DNA of 64,000 nt from JALNXF01 sp964555845 (GCA_964555845.1 CAZKUA010000005.1:1-64000); one strand, 5' to 3'. Positions 31,550-43,383 are shown, numbered from the stretch's first letter. Made by a program: numbers and translations. Notes: generated from the letters alone by a model not told the origin.

Positions 31550-31843
31550 ATGAAACAACATTGATGATATGTTTACATACTATCAAATAAAAAAGATTGA
31601 ATTTTATATATTTGAGTTACCTCTGAATTAATAAGAAGAATATATGAACATAAGAATTGAATTGTAGAATGATTTACAAAGAAATATTTTGTAGAAAATC
31701 TGGTATATTATGAGCAATATCTAGATATAATCACTGCTATTGAAAGAGAAAAACAACTTAAAAAATGGACTAGAATTAAGAAAATAAAACTATTTGAAAG
31801 TAATAATCCAGACTGGAGAGATTTATATGAGGATTTGATTTAA
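31550..31843 (+). CDS. GIY-YIG nuclease-domain protein
   Basis: A 97-aa protein of the UPF0213/YhbQ type. GGYVYILSNKKDGILYIGV carries the 'GIY..YIG' pair (YVY and YIG), then RRIYEHKNGIVEGFT and the catalytic Glu in a helix AIEREKQLKKWTRIKKIKLF. The end NNPDWRDLYEDL is typical of the group. Gly of the YIG motif is TGA, so it has adapted to code 25. The gene is bracketed by inverted copies of a REP-like repeat, one touching its stop codon. The family's role is unsettled. Confidence 0.93.
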
Positions 31844-31897
31844 AAGATCCTTCGACTTCGCTCAGGATGACGAAGTGGGTATACTCAGGATGACGAG
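31842..31897. repeat. GTCATCCTGAGCG-type repeats, right of GIY-YIG gene
   Basis: AAAAGATCCTTCGACTTCG followed by CTCAGGATGACGAAG, then a second partial unit ACTCAGGATGACGAG. Inverted relative to 31434-31527. The first base overlaps the GIY-YIG stop codon. Confidence 0.8.
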
Positions 31898-31898
31898 G

Positions 31899-34142
31899 CT
31901 AATTAACCCTCTCAACAGTTACTCATTTGTAGAAGTACTTTATAATTTCATCGTATTTGTAGTTCTGGAATTCAGCCAGATATGTAGCTCCGGCTCAGCT
32001 TAATCCAACTCCATGTCATTTATATCACTGCTCAACATTTCCAGCTGGATCGACTACACTTTGCAAGTATGGCACATCTTCACAAACTGTATTATAGGGT
32101 AGACTTCAATCTTTTTTTCTTTGTTCACAATAATCTTTGTATGATTTTGTAACTCAATTACTTTGGTTAAAATACCAAGGTTTCACTGGTTTTCCGTTGT
32201 ATTTTATAATAATGTTATTTGTCTCATCAACTAGCTTTCAAATATTTGGGCTTCTTTGTTCATAACTATATCCGAGATATTTTTGGAATTCATCAGGATT
32301 GTCAGACCCATCATATATTTTTCCTGGGAATTTTCTATTAGCTACATTAGTATACCAAAGTGCATAACTTCTAGCTGACACAAGAATTGATTTAACTTTT
32401 TCTACATTATCATTATTTGAAATTTCAGCTAGTCACTTTAGATAATCCTCTAGTGGAAGCTCATTTACGACGGTCAAAACTCAATTATCATTATACACAT
32501 ACAGACTTCATCTAAATTTATTGTCATTGTATTGTTTACTTGTATCCCAGCTAGGAATTCTTGACCAACTCGGAATTTCCAAAACGCTCGATTCTATTTT
32601 TAGATTAGAGAGAGAATATGCTTTATTTTTGTAATAAAGCCTTAATTTATCCGTTCATTTTGTTCCAAATTTTAGAGTTCCAGAAACATATCAACTCTTA
32701 TTTCAAAGTGATATTCTCATTTTTTCATTTGTAAATGACTTAATATCAATACTACTTCCAGTATATGAGAGTCTTATCTTGATATTTGGTCATTTTGCTA
32801 GATTTTTAGGTGCGTCAATATCTTTATTTTCAATATAAGTGAGTCATCTAGTATAGGCTAGTTCATAATATTTTATATCTCAAATATTTGTATATAAATT
32901 ATTTCCCGGACAAGTCGTATATCCAATATCTTTATGTCATATTAAATTTGGCACTTCATAATTTTTTAGAAGGCAATCGGAAGTTGAGCATTCTTTGTGT
33001 CAAATTGAAGTTTTGTTTATATCAATTCAGTATTTTTTTGCTAGAAATTGCACAGTTTCTTCTATTGCTGATTTTTGAACTGGTGTAATTTTGTTTTTTT
33101 CAAAATTTCATAGTACACTAATTCCAACTGTACTCTTGTTATTCCAAAGAGCATGAGCAGCAACTACATAATCTCCTCAAGCTCGTCATTCATATATTTT
33201 ACCATCTTTTCAGATAAGATATTGATATCCTATATCTCACCATCATCTTGTAACTGTATGATAATAATAAATTCATCTCATTATTTCTTTGTCGTCTTTG
33301 TCATCGCTATATTCTCCGGCTGTGTGATGAATTACGATTTTCTCTACTTTTTTAGTTTTTTCTATATTCCAAACTAGACTTTTCCCATTTTCTTCTTTAA
33401 TAGTTTTAACTGGAGTATCTTGTTCTGGAAAATTTGAAGCCAAATAATCTCTAATATTTTTAGTTTTCTCTTCTTGTTTTATTTGCCAAGCTGTTTTTGG
33501 TTTTAAGGCTTCCAATCTCTGTTTTTCATAAATTTTTACCCAAATTGGATTACTCTCATATCTAAGAGTTTCATCTGCTCACCAATCTGCTCTTTTTACA
33601 ATATTAGTATCAATAGCTGAAGTGCTGGCTATTCCATCCAGACTGAATTCCATTTTTTCATTATAACTTGCTGTGTCTATTCATATTACAGATAATGTTG
33701 TTCCAGAAATATTTTGTTTTGATTCAATTTCATAGCTTATTTCTTTTTTTGAATTAATAAATACTGGCTCAGTAAAATAATACTGTTCAGTTAATATTCT
33801 CTCATCTCAATCATCATCAATATTAACTTGGATTTTTTTATTTCAATCCAATAAAGTTATCTTAATATCACCAGTTTTTAGAATTTCTCATTTTTTTAGC
33901 TTAAAAATTACAGTATTTTTTTCTTTGTTAAATACATTTTTAAGTGTGGCTTTATAGAAATCAACTTTTGGAGCAAGTTTAAAATTACTTGATTCTCTCA
34001 AATATATAGGTTTCAAATTTAGAATATTTGAGTTTTCTTCGTTTTCGTAGGTATAATTTCTTTTAAAATTTATAAAATTTCAAAATGGAGAAAATGTGTA
34101 TAGTAAGAAGAAACTCAGAGTTAATAGTGCAGATTTTTTCAT
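31899..34142 (-). CDS. N-acetylmuramoyl-L-alanine amidase / SpoIID fusion, exported
   Basis: A 747-aa wall protein. A signal-like N-terminus (MKKSALLTLSFFLLYTFSPF) is followed by a beta-rich segment. The amidase_2/PGRP domain runs from about 205 to 390: IVKRADWGADETLRYES, KIVIHHTAGEYS (zinc His), HALWNNKSTVGISVLGNF and GHKECSTSDC. The SpoIID domain runs from about 470 to the end: ELPLEDYLKGLAEI, VKSILVSARSYALWY and GHGVGLSGAGA. SpoIID is a lytic transglycosylase-type wall enzyme; the fusion would cut stem peptide and glycan. Gly codons are mostly TGA. Confidence 0.87.
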
Positions 34143-34225
34143 AGCAAATTAATTATTTTGTAGATATTTTTGCAAAATAACAAAAATTTATTATTATGAA
34201 TTAAATAATTTCTATTTTCTATTAT

Positions 34226-35059
34226 ATGATTTTAAAGTGAGAAATCAAAGATTTTGTAAAAAAGGTATTAATTCTTTGAATTTTATTATCCCTTTTGATT
34301 AATCTTTTTGTTACATATTTGTCTTCTCTTGGCTCTACTTCTTTTGCGAACTCAAATGATACAAAATTCAAAAGAGCTGATGTGAGTTATCCCGGAGCTA
34401 CCGGAGTTGCAGTTTCATTTAATATCTGAACCAAATTCAAACAATCTCAAGAAATTCCAGTGAATCTATTTACCGAAGTAATGCCGATTTCATATATTCT
34501 AGCCAATAAAAATGTTGCAAGAGATAAGATAATTATCTCAAATATGATGAATCTTAATGAATATTTAAATATCCTAAAAACAGATATAAACAGTATTTTG
34601 GATAGTTCTTCAGATAGGGAAGCGATGCTTACAAGTTTTATTGACCAGCTAGAATTTCGCTACAAATTATCAATTTCTGAGCTAAAAGTTTTACAACAAC
34701 AAGCAAAAGAGCTAGAAATTACATCACAAAGCTCAGTTCAGAGAATAGAATCACTTAAAACAGATCTAACCAACTCATACAAAAAACTTGATTATGATAA
34801 AACCCAAAGCTCAGTTGATGAATACCTAAAGCAAAAAGACAGCGATACCTACGCCAAGACATACCTTATTTTTATCCAAAAATTCATAAATTCATACACA
34901 ATTTTAAATAATTACAATAAAGTCCTTCTTGATACCCTAATTAACAACAAAGAAGCCCTAATTAAAAAATCTACAGTAGTTCTACCTGATAGTGGAAATA
35001 CTCTACTAAATAAATTAAATCTCCTCAAAACTGAAGTGGATTACAAAGCTGGGAAATAA
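34226..35059 (+). CDS. Membrane-anchored coiled-coil protein
   Basis: A 277-aa protein with one N-terminal helix (VLILGILLSLLINLFVTYL, about residues 14-32), a short beta-like part and then a helical, probably coiled-coil stretch (about 100-215: DQLEFRYKLSISELKVLQQQ). No family recognised. It is the first gene of a same-strand run of exported or membrane proteins up to 42695. TGA glycines are few since the coil has little Gly. It could be a scaffold or periplasmic-facing stalk protein. Confidence 0.72.
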
Positions 35060-35092
35060 AAGAATTTCTTAAAAATTAATTTAATATATGGT

Positions 35093-35140
35093 AGATTCCC
35101 GCCTTCGCGGGAATGACAGAGATAATGTAGGAATGACAGA
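35093..35140. repeat. GTCATTCCCGC-type REP-like repeat, inverted
   Basis: AGATTCCCGCCTTCGCGGGAATGACAGAG with a stem ATTCCCGC/GCGGGAAT, then a second unit TGTAGGAATGACAGAG. It is related to the copy at 13178. The gap 35060-35363 contains this, a terminator, and possibly an N-terminal extension of the next gene, but no separate gene. Confidence 0.7.
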
Positions 35141-35145
35141 GTGGT

Positions 35146-35180
35146 AAAAAATCTCAAAAACTTGTTTTTGAGATTTTTTT
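35146..35180 (+). terminator. Intrinsic terminator
   Basis: AAAAAATCTCAAAAAC, a 2-base loop, GTTTTTGAGATTTTTT. Confidence 0.8.
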
Positions 35181-35363
35181 GTGTCATTTTTTTGCATTTT
35201 TTGGAAAAATATGATTTAATGGTAAAGATATATCTAAAACATAAATATGTTAGAAATACAAAACTATATGAGACAAAACAACAGGACGCTCAGAAAGAAA
35301 TACAGAAAAACCCTAATTACTCCGCTAATCCAAAAAATTCATTATTTACAAAACTTACAAAAA

Positions 35364-37685
35364 ATGAGCCTTAACTACCTTAAAAACCATTTCCTAAATA
35401 AGAAAGCACTTTTCCTTTATTCTATAGTTCTCTTCTATTTCTTCGTCTTCAGAGATTTTGCATGGGCAGCACCAGCGGCTACAGGAGAAGCTAAAGATGT
35501 GGCTCTTTCTTGACTTGTAGATTTCTTAAATTTATGAATTTGAGTTCTCACTTTTCTTATTACACCACTAATAATGCTAGCTGGATGGCTTCTTTCTCCA
35601 GATTGGACATTTTGAGATATTTTTAATCTTAGACCAGTTATTCATAGTATTTGGATATTAGTATCAAATTTTGTATATATTATTTTTGCTTTTGTTTTAG
35701 TTTTTATTGCATTTATGAATATTTTTTGAGAAAATAAAAATTATGCTATAAAATCAAGTCTCCCAAAATTAATAACAGCTATATTAATTGTACCATTTAC
35801 TTGGTTTATAGTGAGTTTTATGTTAAGTATCTCAAATTTTTTGGTTGCCTCTGTAATACAACTTCCAGTTGAAACAATTTTAAAAAGTACAGATAATTCA
35901 AATTCCTTTTTAAAAGATCCAATAATTCCAAAAAATATTACTTATGATGCAAATTATTCTTCTGATGAAAATACTAATTATACTAAGGAGCAATTTAATG
36001 CAATTTCTAAAAATATGAGTGATGTATCAAATAATGGAAAAGATAAAATTAATGTAAATTGAAGTTTTTATACAACAGATTGTGAAAATGGTAAATCTTG
36101 ATGTATTTCTATTGAAGATTTGTTAACAAAATCAAAATGATGAGCATACAATATGCTTTCTGTTTATGCTTATTGAATATTTAAGATACAACATTTTAAA
36201 CAAATTGATAAGTCTGAACTTGCTTGAATAAAATTTATTTGAGAATTAGCTAAAAAATTAAGTTTTTGAATTATATTTTTTGTAATATTTTGAGTTTTAG
36301 TTATTTCTATAGTTTATGCTTTATTTAGTAGAGCAGTTATGCTTTGGTTATATGCAATATTTTCTCCACTTTTTGCTCTAACATGGTTTTTTACAGGTAA
36401 ATGATGAGAAGGTTTCAAAAAGTTAGAAAAACACATGACAATACAGAAATTTATATCTTTAGCTTTAGTTCCCGTATATGTATCTGCCGCTTTATCTTTT
36501 TGACTTGTTTTTCTAAGTGCTACAATGAGTGCTCGTAATTGAAATAATGATGCTACATGAGCTATAAAATGAGATAATGTAAATATTACAACTAATAAAG
36601 AAACACAAACTCAGACTTTTGTATTTTGAAAAGAACCTACAGCTGTTACATTCAGAACTGTATGAGTTCTTACAAAAGAAACAACTTCTGGGATTAATAC
36701 AGCCCTAGATATGTGAAAATGAATTATATCTACAATTATAATAAATGTTCTAGCTCTCGTAATTCTCTGGATGGCAGTAATGGCAGCTCTTCAATCAAAT
36801 GAAATTACCTGAAATGCTGTGAAACCTATTGCTGATTTTTGAGCCTCAATCTGAAAACTCGCCCTCGAAGCTCCAAAATATATTCCACTCAAAATACCTT
36901 GACCTGATTGAAAAAGTATCAAAATGAGTATGGCTTGATTATGAGCTGCTTGATCTAGTTTAAAAAATGCTATTGAAACTGCTGCCACCTCTTCGGGCAG
37001 TAAAATGTGAACTGCTTTTTGAGAAGATTTAGCTCAAAGATTATGACTTGAGTCAGATAAAAATCTTAATAATTTAAAAGAATATAATAAAAATCATAAG
37101 CCTGATTGAACTTCAAAATGAGATGCAACTTATGTTGAAAGTGCACTTAAGAGTTATTGAAAGAAATTTGAAGATATTGTTAAATCCCCTGTAGCAAGAG
37201 AAGAGTTATGAAATACTATTTCAAATCTTAAGAAAATTTCAGAAGATGATAAGAAAAAGTTTATTAAGGAATTAGGTGAAGTTAAATCTAATTGAGATTT
37301 AACAAGATTATTTAATGAATTAGATGCTAAATTATGAGGACAATTATGATGATCTTGAAATGATTTTTGAAAAGAAGAAAATTTCAATAAGGCGGTAGCT
37401 GGTGATAATATTGAAAAATGAATAATAATTAAAACACCAAAAATAGAACAACCATTAAGTGATAAAAATACGGTTGTTAAAATTAAATGAGAGATTGATG
37501 GTAAAAAAGATCAAGAAAAAACAATTGATATCTGATTGTTTAAGAGTTGATGAAATTATTATAAAACAAAAGATGCAAGTTGAAAATTTACAGATAAGGT
37601 TGATAATATTAAAGAACATGTTTCTGCTAAATTATCAGAAAACTGAATTACACCTGATGAGAAATTAATTTGAATGATATTATAA
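35364..37685 (+). CDS. Large polytopic membrane protein (VirB6/TrbL-like architecture)
   Basis: A 773-aa protein. A signal-like segment (LFLYSIVLFYFFVFRDFAWA) is followed by about eight helices at roughly 50-75, 92-125, 140-170, 275-290, 298-345, 375-400 and 455-500, then a Gly/Lys-rich cytoplasmic-like C-terminal third. Most Gly are TGA. An upstream in-frame ATG at 35247 would add 39 basic residues; the chosen start gives a normal signal. The layout (signal, paired helices, long polar loop, core helix bundle, soluble tail) resembles VirB6/TrbL channel proteins of type IV secretion, but sequence alone does not prove it. Confidence 0.7.
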
Positions 37686-37696
37686 ACTTTATCCTC

Positions 37697-37737
37697 AACC
37701 AAAAAATCTCCGGCTAGCCGGGGATTTTTTGGTTTTT
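37697..37737 (+). terminator. Intrinsic terminator
   Basis: AACCAAAAAATC and CCGGC pair with GCCGG and GATTTTTTGGTT around a TA loop; the T-run follows. It ends the transcript of the polytopic protein. Confidence 0.85.
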
Positions 37738-37850
37738 CGCGAAAAATTTTGTTTATATTTAAATAAGATAAATCCTTTAAATTATTTTTTTCTTGTGTTT
37801 TTTCAAAAAATAATTATATTTCATATATTATATTTATTTTTTATAATCTT

Positions 37851-39023
37851 ATGAAATTTTCTAAAATAATTTTGTCTGTTTTTACCTTCTTGGTATTTAT
37901 ATGAACGGCAAATGCTAATTTGAGTATATCTCCGCTTAAACATGAGCTTACAATTGAGAGTTGAAAACAAAAATCTGAGATAATAAAAGTTACAAATAAT
38001 GAGAAGACCGCAATAACTTTGTATACTTCTAAGGAAGATTTTGTGGCTGGAGATGACTCGGGAACTCCTTCTTTTATCAAACCTCAGGACCAGAAAACAG
38101 ATTTATATAGTCTGTCAAATTGGATAACTATTGAGAATAATAATGTTACACTTGCTCCAGGTGAGACTAGAGAGATAAGATTTAGTGTAAAAGTGCCGGC
38201 TAATTGAGAGCCAGGATGACATTATGGAGCAATATTTTTCTCGCCAGGTGCACCAAGTGGGGCACAAGTTGCGGTAGTTCAAAGACTTTGAGTCTTAATT
38301 CTTATAAATGTTCCGGGTGATATTAAGATTTCTTGAGATTTGACAGGTTTTGATGTTTGAAATAAATTTGAAAATAAATTAGAAATAAAGGATTCCTTCA
38401 TTGATTTCCCAATTTACTTTGATGTAAAATTTAAAAATGATTGAAATACACACTTAAAGCCTACTTGAAAAATTGAGCTTATTGATGAGAATTGAGAGAT
38501 ATTAAAAAATGTATGAAAGGAATCAATTACAAGTCCAGCTGGAGCTTATATATGAGAGAAAATGGTTGATTATATTCCAGTGAATGACTGAGGTTGAAAT
38601 GTCTTACCAAAAAGTGAGAGAAAATTTGAATGAGCTTGGGCAGGTTTTGGTTATCAGGAATTAAATACTGATGGAACAAAATCAGTTAAATTCAAAAATC
38701 TTACAGAGTATTATGCTTCAAAAGCAGCAGAAAAAAGAGCTTATTTGCAATTTTATGAACAAATTCATACTCGCAAAGTAAATAAAAAAATTACTGCTAA
38801 TTTGAGCCTTAGTTATGAATGAAAAGATAAAGAAAAGAAAGATTTTAAACAAACAAAAACTTTTACAGTATCATACGATGAACAATATGTTGGAGTTAAT
38901 TATTATATTGTAGTTATAATTTTATTAATTATTGGTGGATTTATTTATCACAAAAAAGCCATAGCTCCAAAATCAAAGGAAAAACTTAGAAAACAATTAC
39001 TTGATGAAATGAAAAATAAATAA
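37851..39023 (+). CDS. Exported DUF916-like (WxL-binding type) surface protein
   Basis: A 390-aa protein with a signal peptide (SKIILSVFTFLVFIGTANA), then an Ig-like domain: LSISPLKHELTIESG, EIIKVTNNEKTAITLYT, VTLAPGETREIRFSV and ANGEPGGHYGAIFFS. This order matches the peptidoglycan-binding DUF916 of WxL-interacting proteins in Gram-positives. The C-terminal helix (YYIVVIILLIIGGFIYH) with a basic tail anchors it. TATAAT lies at 37842-37847, close to the start. It starts a four-gene run with the next three surface proteins (gaps 1-17 bases). Confidence 0.8.
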
Positions 39024-39040
39024 TTCTTGACTACAAAAAT

Positions 39041-39484
39041 ATGAAAAAGTCTAAAATATATTTGATTTGATTTTTTCTTTTGGTGATTTTATCTGCTATT
39101 TATCATAATTATGATGCCATAGCTGATGAAGTTGTGAATGTATATGCTATTGTATGAAATCCAAATAATCAGCCAATTATAATGCAGACAATTCCGTCTT
39201 TTGATCCAATTGTAATAAAAAGAAATTCAATTCAAAATTTTTCACTTGTTTTAAAAGATATAGATTCTTCAACTATTAATTATACAATAACCTCTTTAGA
39301 CGGCTCTAATTTTCCAATTAACTGAAATTTTACTGATGCAGTCAATCTTACAGCCTGAACTGCTAACTTAAATTTTACATATTTTTCTCCAAACTATAAA
39401 AAAACCGATGAGACTATTACTCTAACTGTAGACGACAATGACTGAAATATAATCACAAAAACAATAAATTTATATGTATATTAA
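39041..39484 (+). CDS. Small exported beta-rich protein
   Basis: A 147-aa protein with a signal (SKIYLIGFFLLVILSAIYH). The mature part is beta-like, rich in Thr/Asn (INYTITSLDGSNFPINGNF, NDGNIITKTINLYVY) and looks like a single Ig-fold or Calx-beta-like module. No family recognised. It sits 17 bases after the DUF916-like gene and 1 base before the next, so it is almost surely in the same operon. Confidence 0.68.
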
Positions 39485-39485
39485 A

Positions 39486-40487
39486 ATGAAAAAAAATATT
39501 TTATATATAATTTCATCATTAATTTTGGTCTTATTGCTAATTTTGGCTTATTTTTATTTTTTTGGTAATTTAAATACTGATAAGAAAGTTAATTCCTCAC
39601 TTTTTATAAAAAATATAACTTGGCAGACAAATTGAAATGATTTTGTGCCTTTTAAGAAAAATGATTCTCTTGACTTAACTTTTGTATTTGATGCGGATTT
39701 CGGAAATATTTTAAATATTAATTTAGATAAATTATTAAAGAAAATAAATGTTAAAGAAATATATATAAATGATGAAAAAAAGGATAGAAATAGCTTAAAA
39801 AATATTCCATTTAATAATATTTTGAAACTAAGAATCGTAGGAGATGCACTTGAAAATAGTCTAGAAGATGAGAATATTAAAAATGATATACAAGTAGATG
39901 TAATTTGAGAAAAAATTGAAGAAATAGTTAAAGAAGAAATTATAGATAAATCAAAACAACTTGTAATTTCCTCTTTTAATAGCCAGAATTTTAATTCAAA
40001 TATAAGCAATATTTTAGAAATTTCCTGACAAAATCTTGAATTAATTGATTATTTGGTAATTTGAGAGAAAAAAATTGAGGGAATTTATAAAGATAATAAA
40101 TTTTATGCGAGAATTGATAAGGCTACTTTCTGGAATTGAGATTTTTTTGTCGGATTTTATTTGAAAAATGGTAAACTAGAGTCATCACCTCTAAAGCTTA
40201 CTTTTTCTTATAATCCAAATCCTATAAATATTGCTGCTATTACTCCAGATAAAATAAGTAATAAAAAAGATAGTTACGTAGTAATTCAATGAAATTGATT
40301 TTCTAAGATTGTATCCCTTCAACTAAGCAATAATTATATTTTTAAAAATACGCTTTTTAACATTATAAACAATCAAGTTGCAACTGTAAAAATACCCTCA
40401 GGACTTACGCCTGGAGTTTACTATTTTAATATTATGGACACAAAAGGAATTTACAATGCTGCAAACCTAAAACTTACTATTAATTAA
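39486..40487 (+). CDS. Exported/anchored protein with IPT-like C-terminal domain
   Basis: A 333-aa protein. A single N-terminal helix (ILYIISSLILVLLLILAYFY) is followed by an acidic/Asn-rich helical part and a C-terminal Ig-like end: VVIQGNGFSKIVSLQLSNNY and GVYYFNIMDTKGIYNA, the 'IPT/TIG' pattern. No exact family recognised. The start overlaps no gene but follows the preceding stop by 1 base. Most Gly here are TGA. Role in surface assembly is inferred from neighbours. Confidence 0.68.
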
Positions 40488-40493
40488 AATAAT

Positions 40494-42695
40494 ATGAAAA
40501 AATTATTAATTCTACTTTTTGTTTTGGCAACACTCAGGACTTGAGTTGTATGAGCTTATTCATCTTTTACTGCAAATAATTTGCAAGTTAAAAAATCAAC
40601 TGATTCTAGTTTTTCTAATACTGTAAATGTTGCAACTGCTTGAACTCAAGTTATTTTTAGTGTAAATATTATTCCAACTGTATGAACGGAACTTAGAGAA
40701 TGAAGAGTGAGTTTGACTTTGCCGGCTTGATTAACTTATAATTCATATACACTAGAATCTGATACTTGTGCGGATATTAATGGCGTGAGCGCTGGTAATT
40801 TATCAGTTGATAGCTTCTCAAATTCTTCATTTATTTTTAGATTTAAACCAAATTGAACAGTTTGTGAAAATATTGTTAATATCACTTATACAACTTCAGC
40901 TTTGGCTATATGAAACCATAATATAAATTATACTCTATCTGATTCAATTGATAATATTTTCTCTAATTGAAATGATATAATCTCTGCCTCTAGCAATGTC
41001 GGAGTAAATGTTAGTACCAAAATATCGCTTCTTAAAGCCTATACTTTTGATCTAAACCAAAATTGATTTATTGATAGATATGATTTTACTTTTGATAGGA
41101 ATATTGTCGGAACTCCAACTACTCAAATTAGCCAGAATTGAACTTCGGTTGTGCCTTGAGCTTTTACAACACTTTGAGCAAACACAGGTTCTATTGCATT
41201 TACTGATTCAATTTTTACAACTTCTGAAACTCCACAAATTAAAATAATCTGAGATGCAAATTATGAGAACAATACTTATTTTGTATGAACTGTAGAAGAT
41301 AGAGCTTTGCCAAAAGTGACAGTTACTCCAGCTGGGTGAGCTTTTACTTCATCTCAAAATGTAACAATCTCAAGTAATGAACTTTGAAATATTTACTATA
41401 ATCTATGATCCCCAGCTACTCCAGCATCTACTCTATATGCAGGAGCTATAGCCATAAATGCAACTAATTCACTATATTATTATACTTCTGATTTAGCAGG
41501 AAATATAACTACCGGAAATGTTAATTTCACATTTTCTTGTGCAGCTTCCGCACCTGCTAATTGAGTTATTTCAGCTTATCCAGCTTGTGTGGTGAGTTGT
41601 AATGCTTGATATAATTTGAGTGGCTGAGTTTGTGTGGTAATTGCTAGCTCTGGATGATGAGGTTGAGGAGGTGCTGTTTATGTTCCACCAGTTGTTACCT
41701 CGACCTGAGTTACGAGCACTTGAGTTATTACTTCAACATGAGAAGTAATAACTTCGCCTTTACAAGATATTGAATTACAAAATATTTCAAATTTAAATAC
41801 TGCCTCTTTAGATGTTTTCTATCTTTCTTGAATAATAGAAGCAAAAACTTATTTACATACCCAAATTATAAATCTAACAGTTTTAAAATTAGTTGATAGT
41901 TATTTTGAGAAATTAAATTTTGAGAATTCGTATTATTTCACTAGTTTTGACGCTAATTTAAGGCAAGAATATAATAAAATTATTAATAGTTATGTTTTGT
42001 TTTTCTTAAAAACTGATTCTTATTTAAAAAATAAAAACGAGTCTGATAAAGCTGATATAATTAGTCTCAACACTATAATTTCAGGATATTTAAAAAATAA
42101 GCAAGACCCAGAATTAAGATATATTAATACTAATCTTTATCGCGATTGAATTTATATTTACAAGACAAAATTTGCTCCTATAGCCACAGCTTTGGATAAA
42201 TTAGAAGCTAAAATTCTTGCAAAATTTGAGAAATTAAAAGATTCTAAAACTATAACTTTCGATGAATATTTAGCTTGAATAAATGCTTACAATGATTTTG
42301 TAATGAATTTGACTATTTATAGAATGTATAACAAACCAATGGAAGCTAAAGTGAGAGCTAAAAATGCTATAAATATTTGGTATAATATTTACAAAAAACA
42401 AATTCTAGAAACTCCTCAAATTTCAATTGAGACTCCTCAAATATTGCTTGTGAAAGATAAATATACTTTCTCTAAAGATTTAAAAGTAGGGGATTACAAT
42501 GATGATGTGAAGAATCTCCAAACAGTCCTTAAAATGTATTGATATTTTGACTCGCTTAATCCTACTTGATATTTCTGAAATATTACCAAAGATTACCTCA
42601 TAAAATTCGCCAAAGATATCCTAAAAATCAATTCCACAACCGGAGTTTTTGACACAAATATGAGAAATGCAATAGGGAATTTGAGATTGAAGTAA
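40494..42695 (+). CDS. Large surface protein: cohesin-like, EF-hand, PG-binding
   Basis: A 733-aa protein with a signal peptide (LLILLFVLATLRTGVVGAYS). Residues about 30-170 resemble a cohesin-type beta domain (TQVIFSVNIIP, SLTLPAGLTYNSYT). Next comes an EF-hand/dockerin-like loop DLNQNGFIDRYDF near 185. Two further beta repeats and a Gly-rich linker followed by Thr/Val repeats (VTSTGVTSTGVITSTGEV) lead to a helical region (440-640). A C-terminal peptidoglycan-binding-like module (LKVGDYNDDVKNLQTVLKMY) would hold it to the wall. It closes the surface operon 37851-42695. Confidence 0.77.
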
Positions 42696-42804
42696 TAGAT
42701 TTAAGTATGAAATGAAATGTAAAAACGATTATTTTTGCATAATATATGAATATATGTTACAATGTTTTTGTATTTAAGAAATTTATATTCTAATAAACAA
42801 AAAT

Positions 42805-43359
42805 ATGCCAATCAATACTGTTCAGAAAAAACAAGGAGCTATTAAAGAATATAGCCAAAATGAAGCCTTAATAATAAATAAAGAACTTGATAAAAGAAGA
42901 ATAACTAATTCTAAATTAGTTGAAAAAATAATTGGTGAACAAAATTCTATACCATTTGAAGTACTTGCAGGTCCCAAGGATTCTATAAAACTTGAAAAGC
43001 CTGAAACTATTATATTTTCAAATGAACCTTATGATGCCCCAATAAGTAATATATTTCTTGAGGGAACCTATGAAGTATCAGAACTTTCTCCAGAAGTAGA
43101 AATTGCTATGACACTTACAGGAGCTCTTAATTATTGTAACTTATTAAATAATGAGAGTTTGGAATGAAAGCCATGGGAAATATGAACAGTAGGAATGATG
43201 AAACCATTTATAGGGAAAACAAGTTCGATAAATCATCTTTTAACAAGTAGTGTTCGTGATAATCAAAATGATGGATGGGTTGTTATAGATATTGCAACTG
43301 GTGAAGAAAAAATATGTTATGATAGCTCTATAAAGTTTAAATTCCGTTTAGTGCGTTAA
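42805..43359 (+). CDS. Hypothetical cytoplasmic protein
   Basis: A 184-aa frame with no signal or helix span. It is mixed in charge, with two TGA glycines (SLEGKPWEIGTVG) and a likely beta-rich second half (DGWVVIDIATGEEKICYDS). I do not recognise it. It has its own terminator at 43384. A weak TACAAT box lies before it. Confidence 0.6.
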
Positions 43360-43383
43360 TTTTTATATTATCTAAATTTATCT

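Noticed and set aside
40494..42695. Repeat-rich VTSTGVTSTG stretch as a CRISPR or tandem-repeat array
   Set aside because: It is a short coding Thr/Val linker without spacers. No CRISPR array is seen anywhere in the window.
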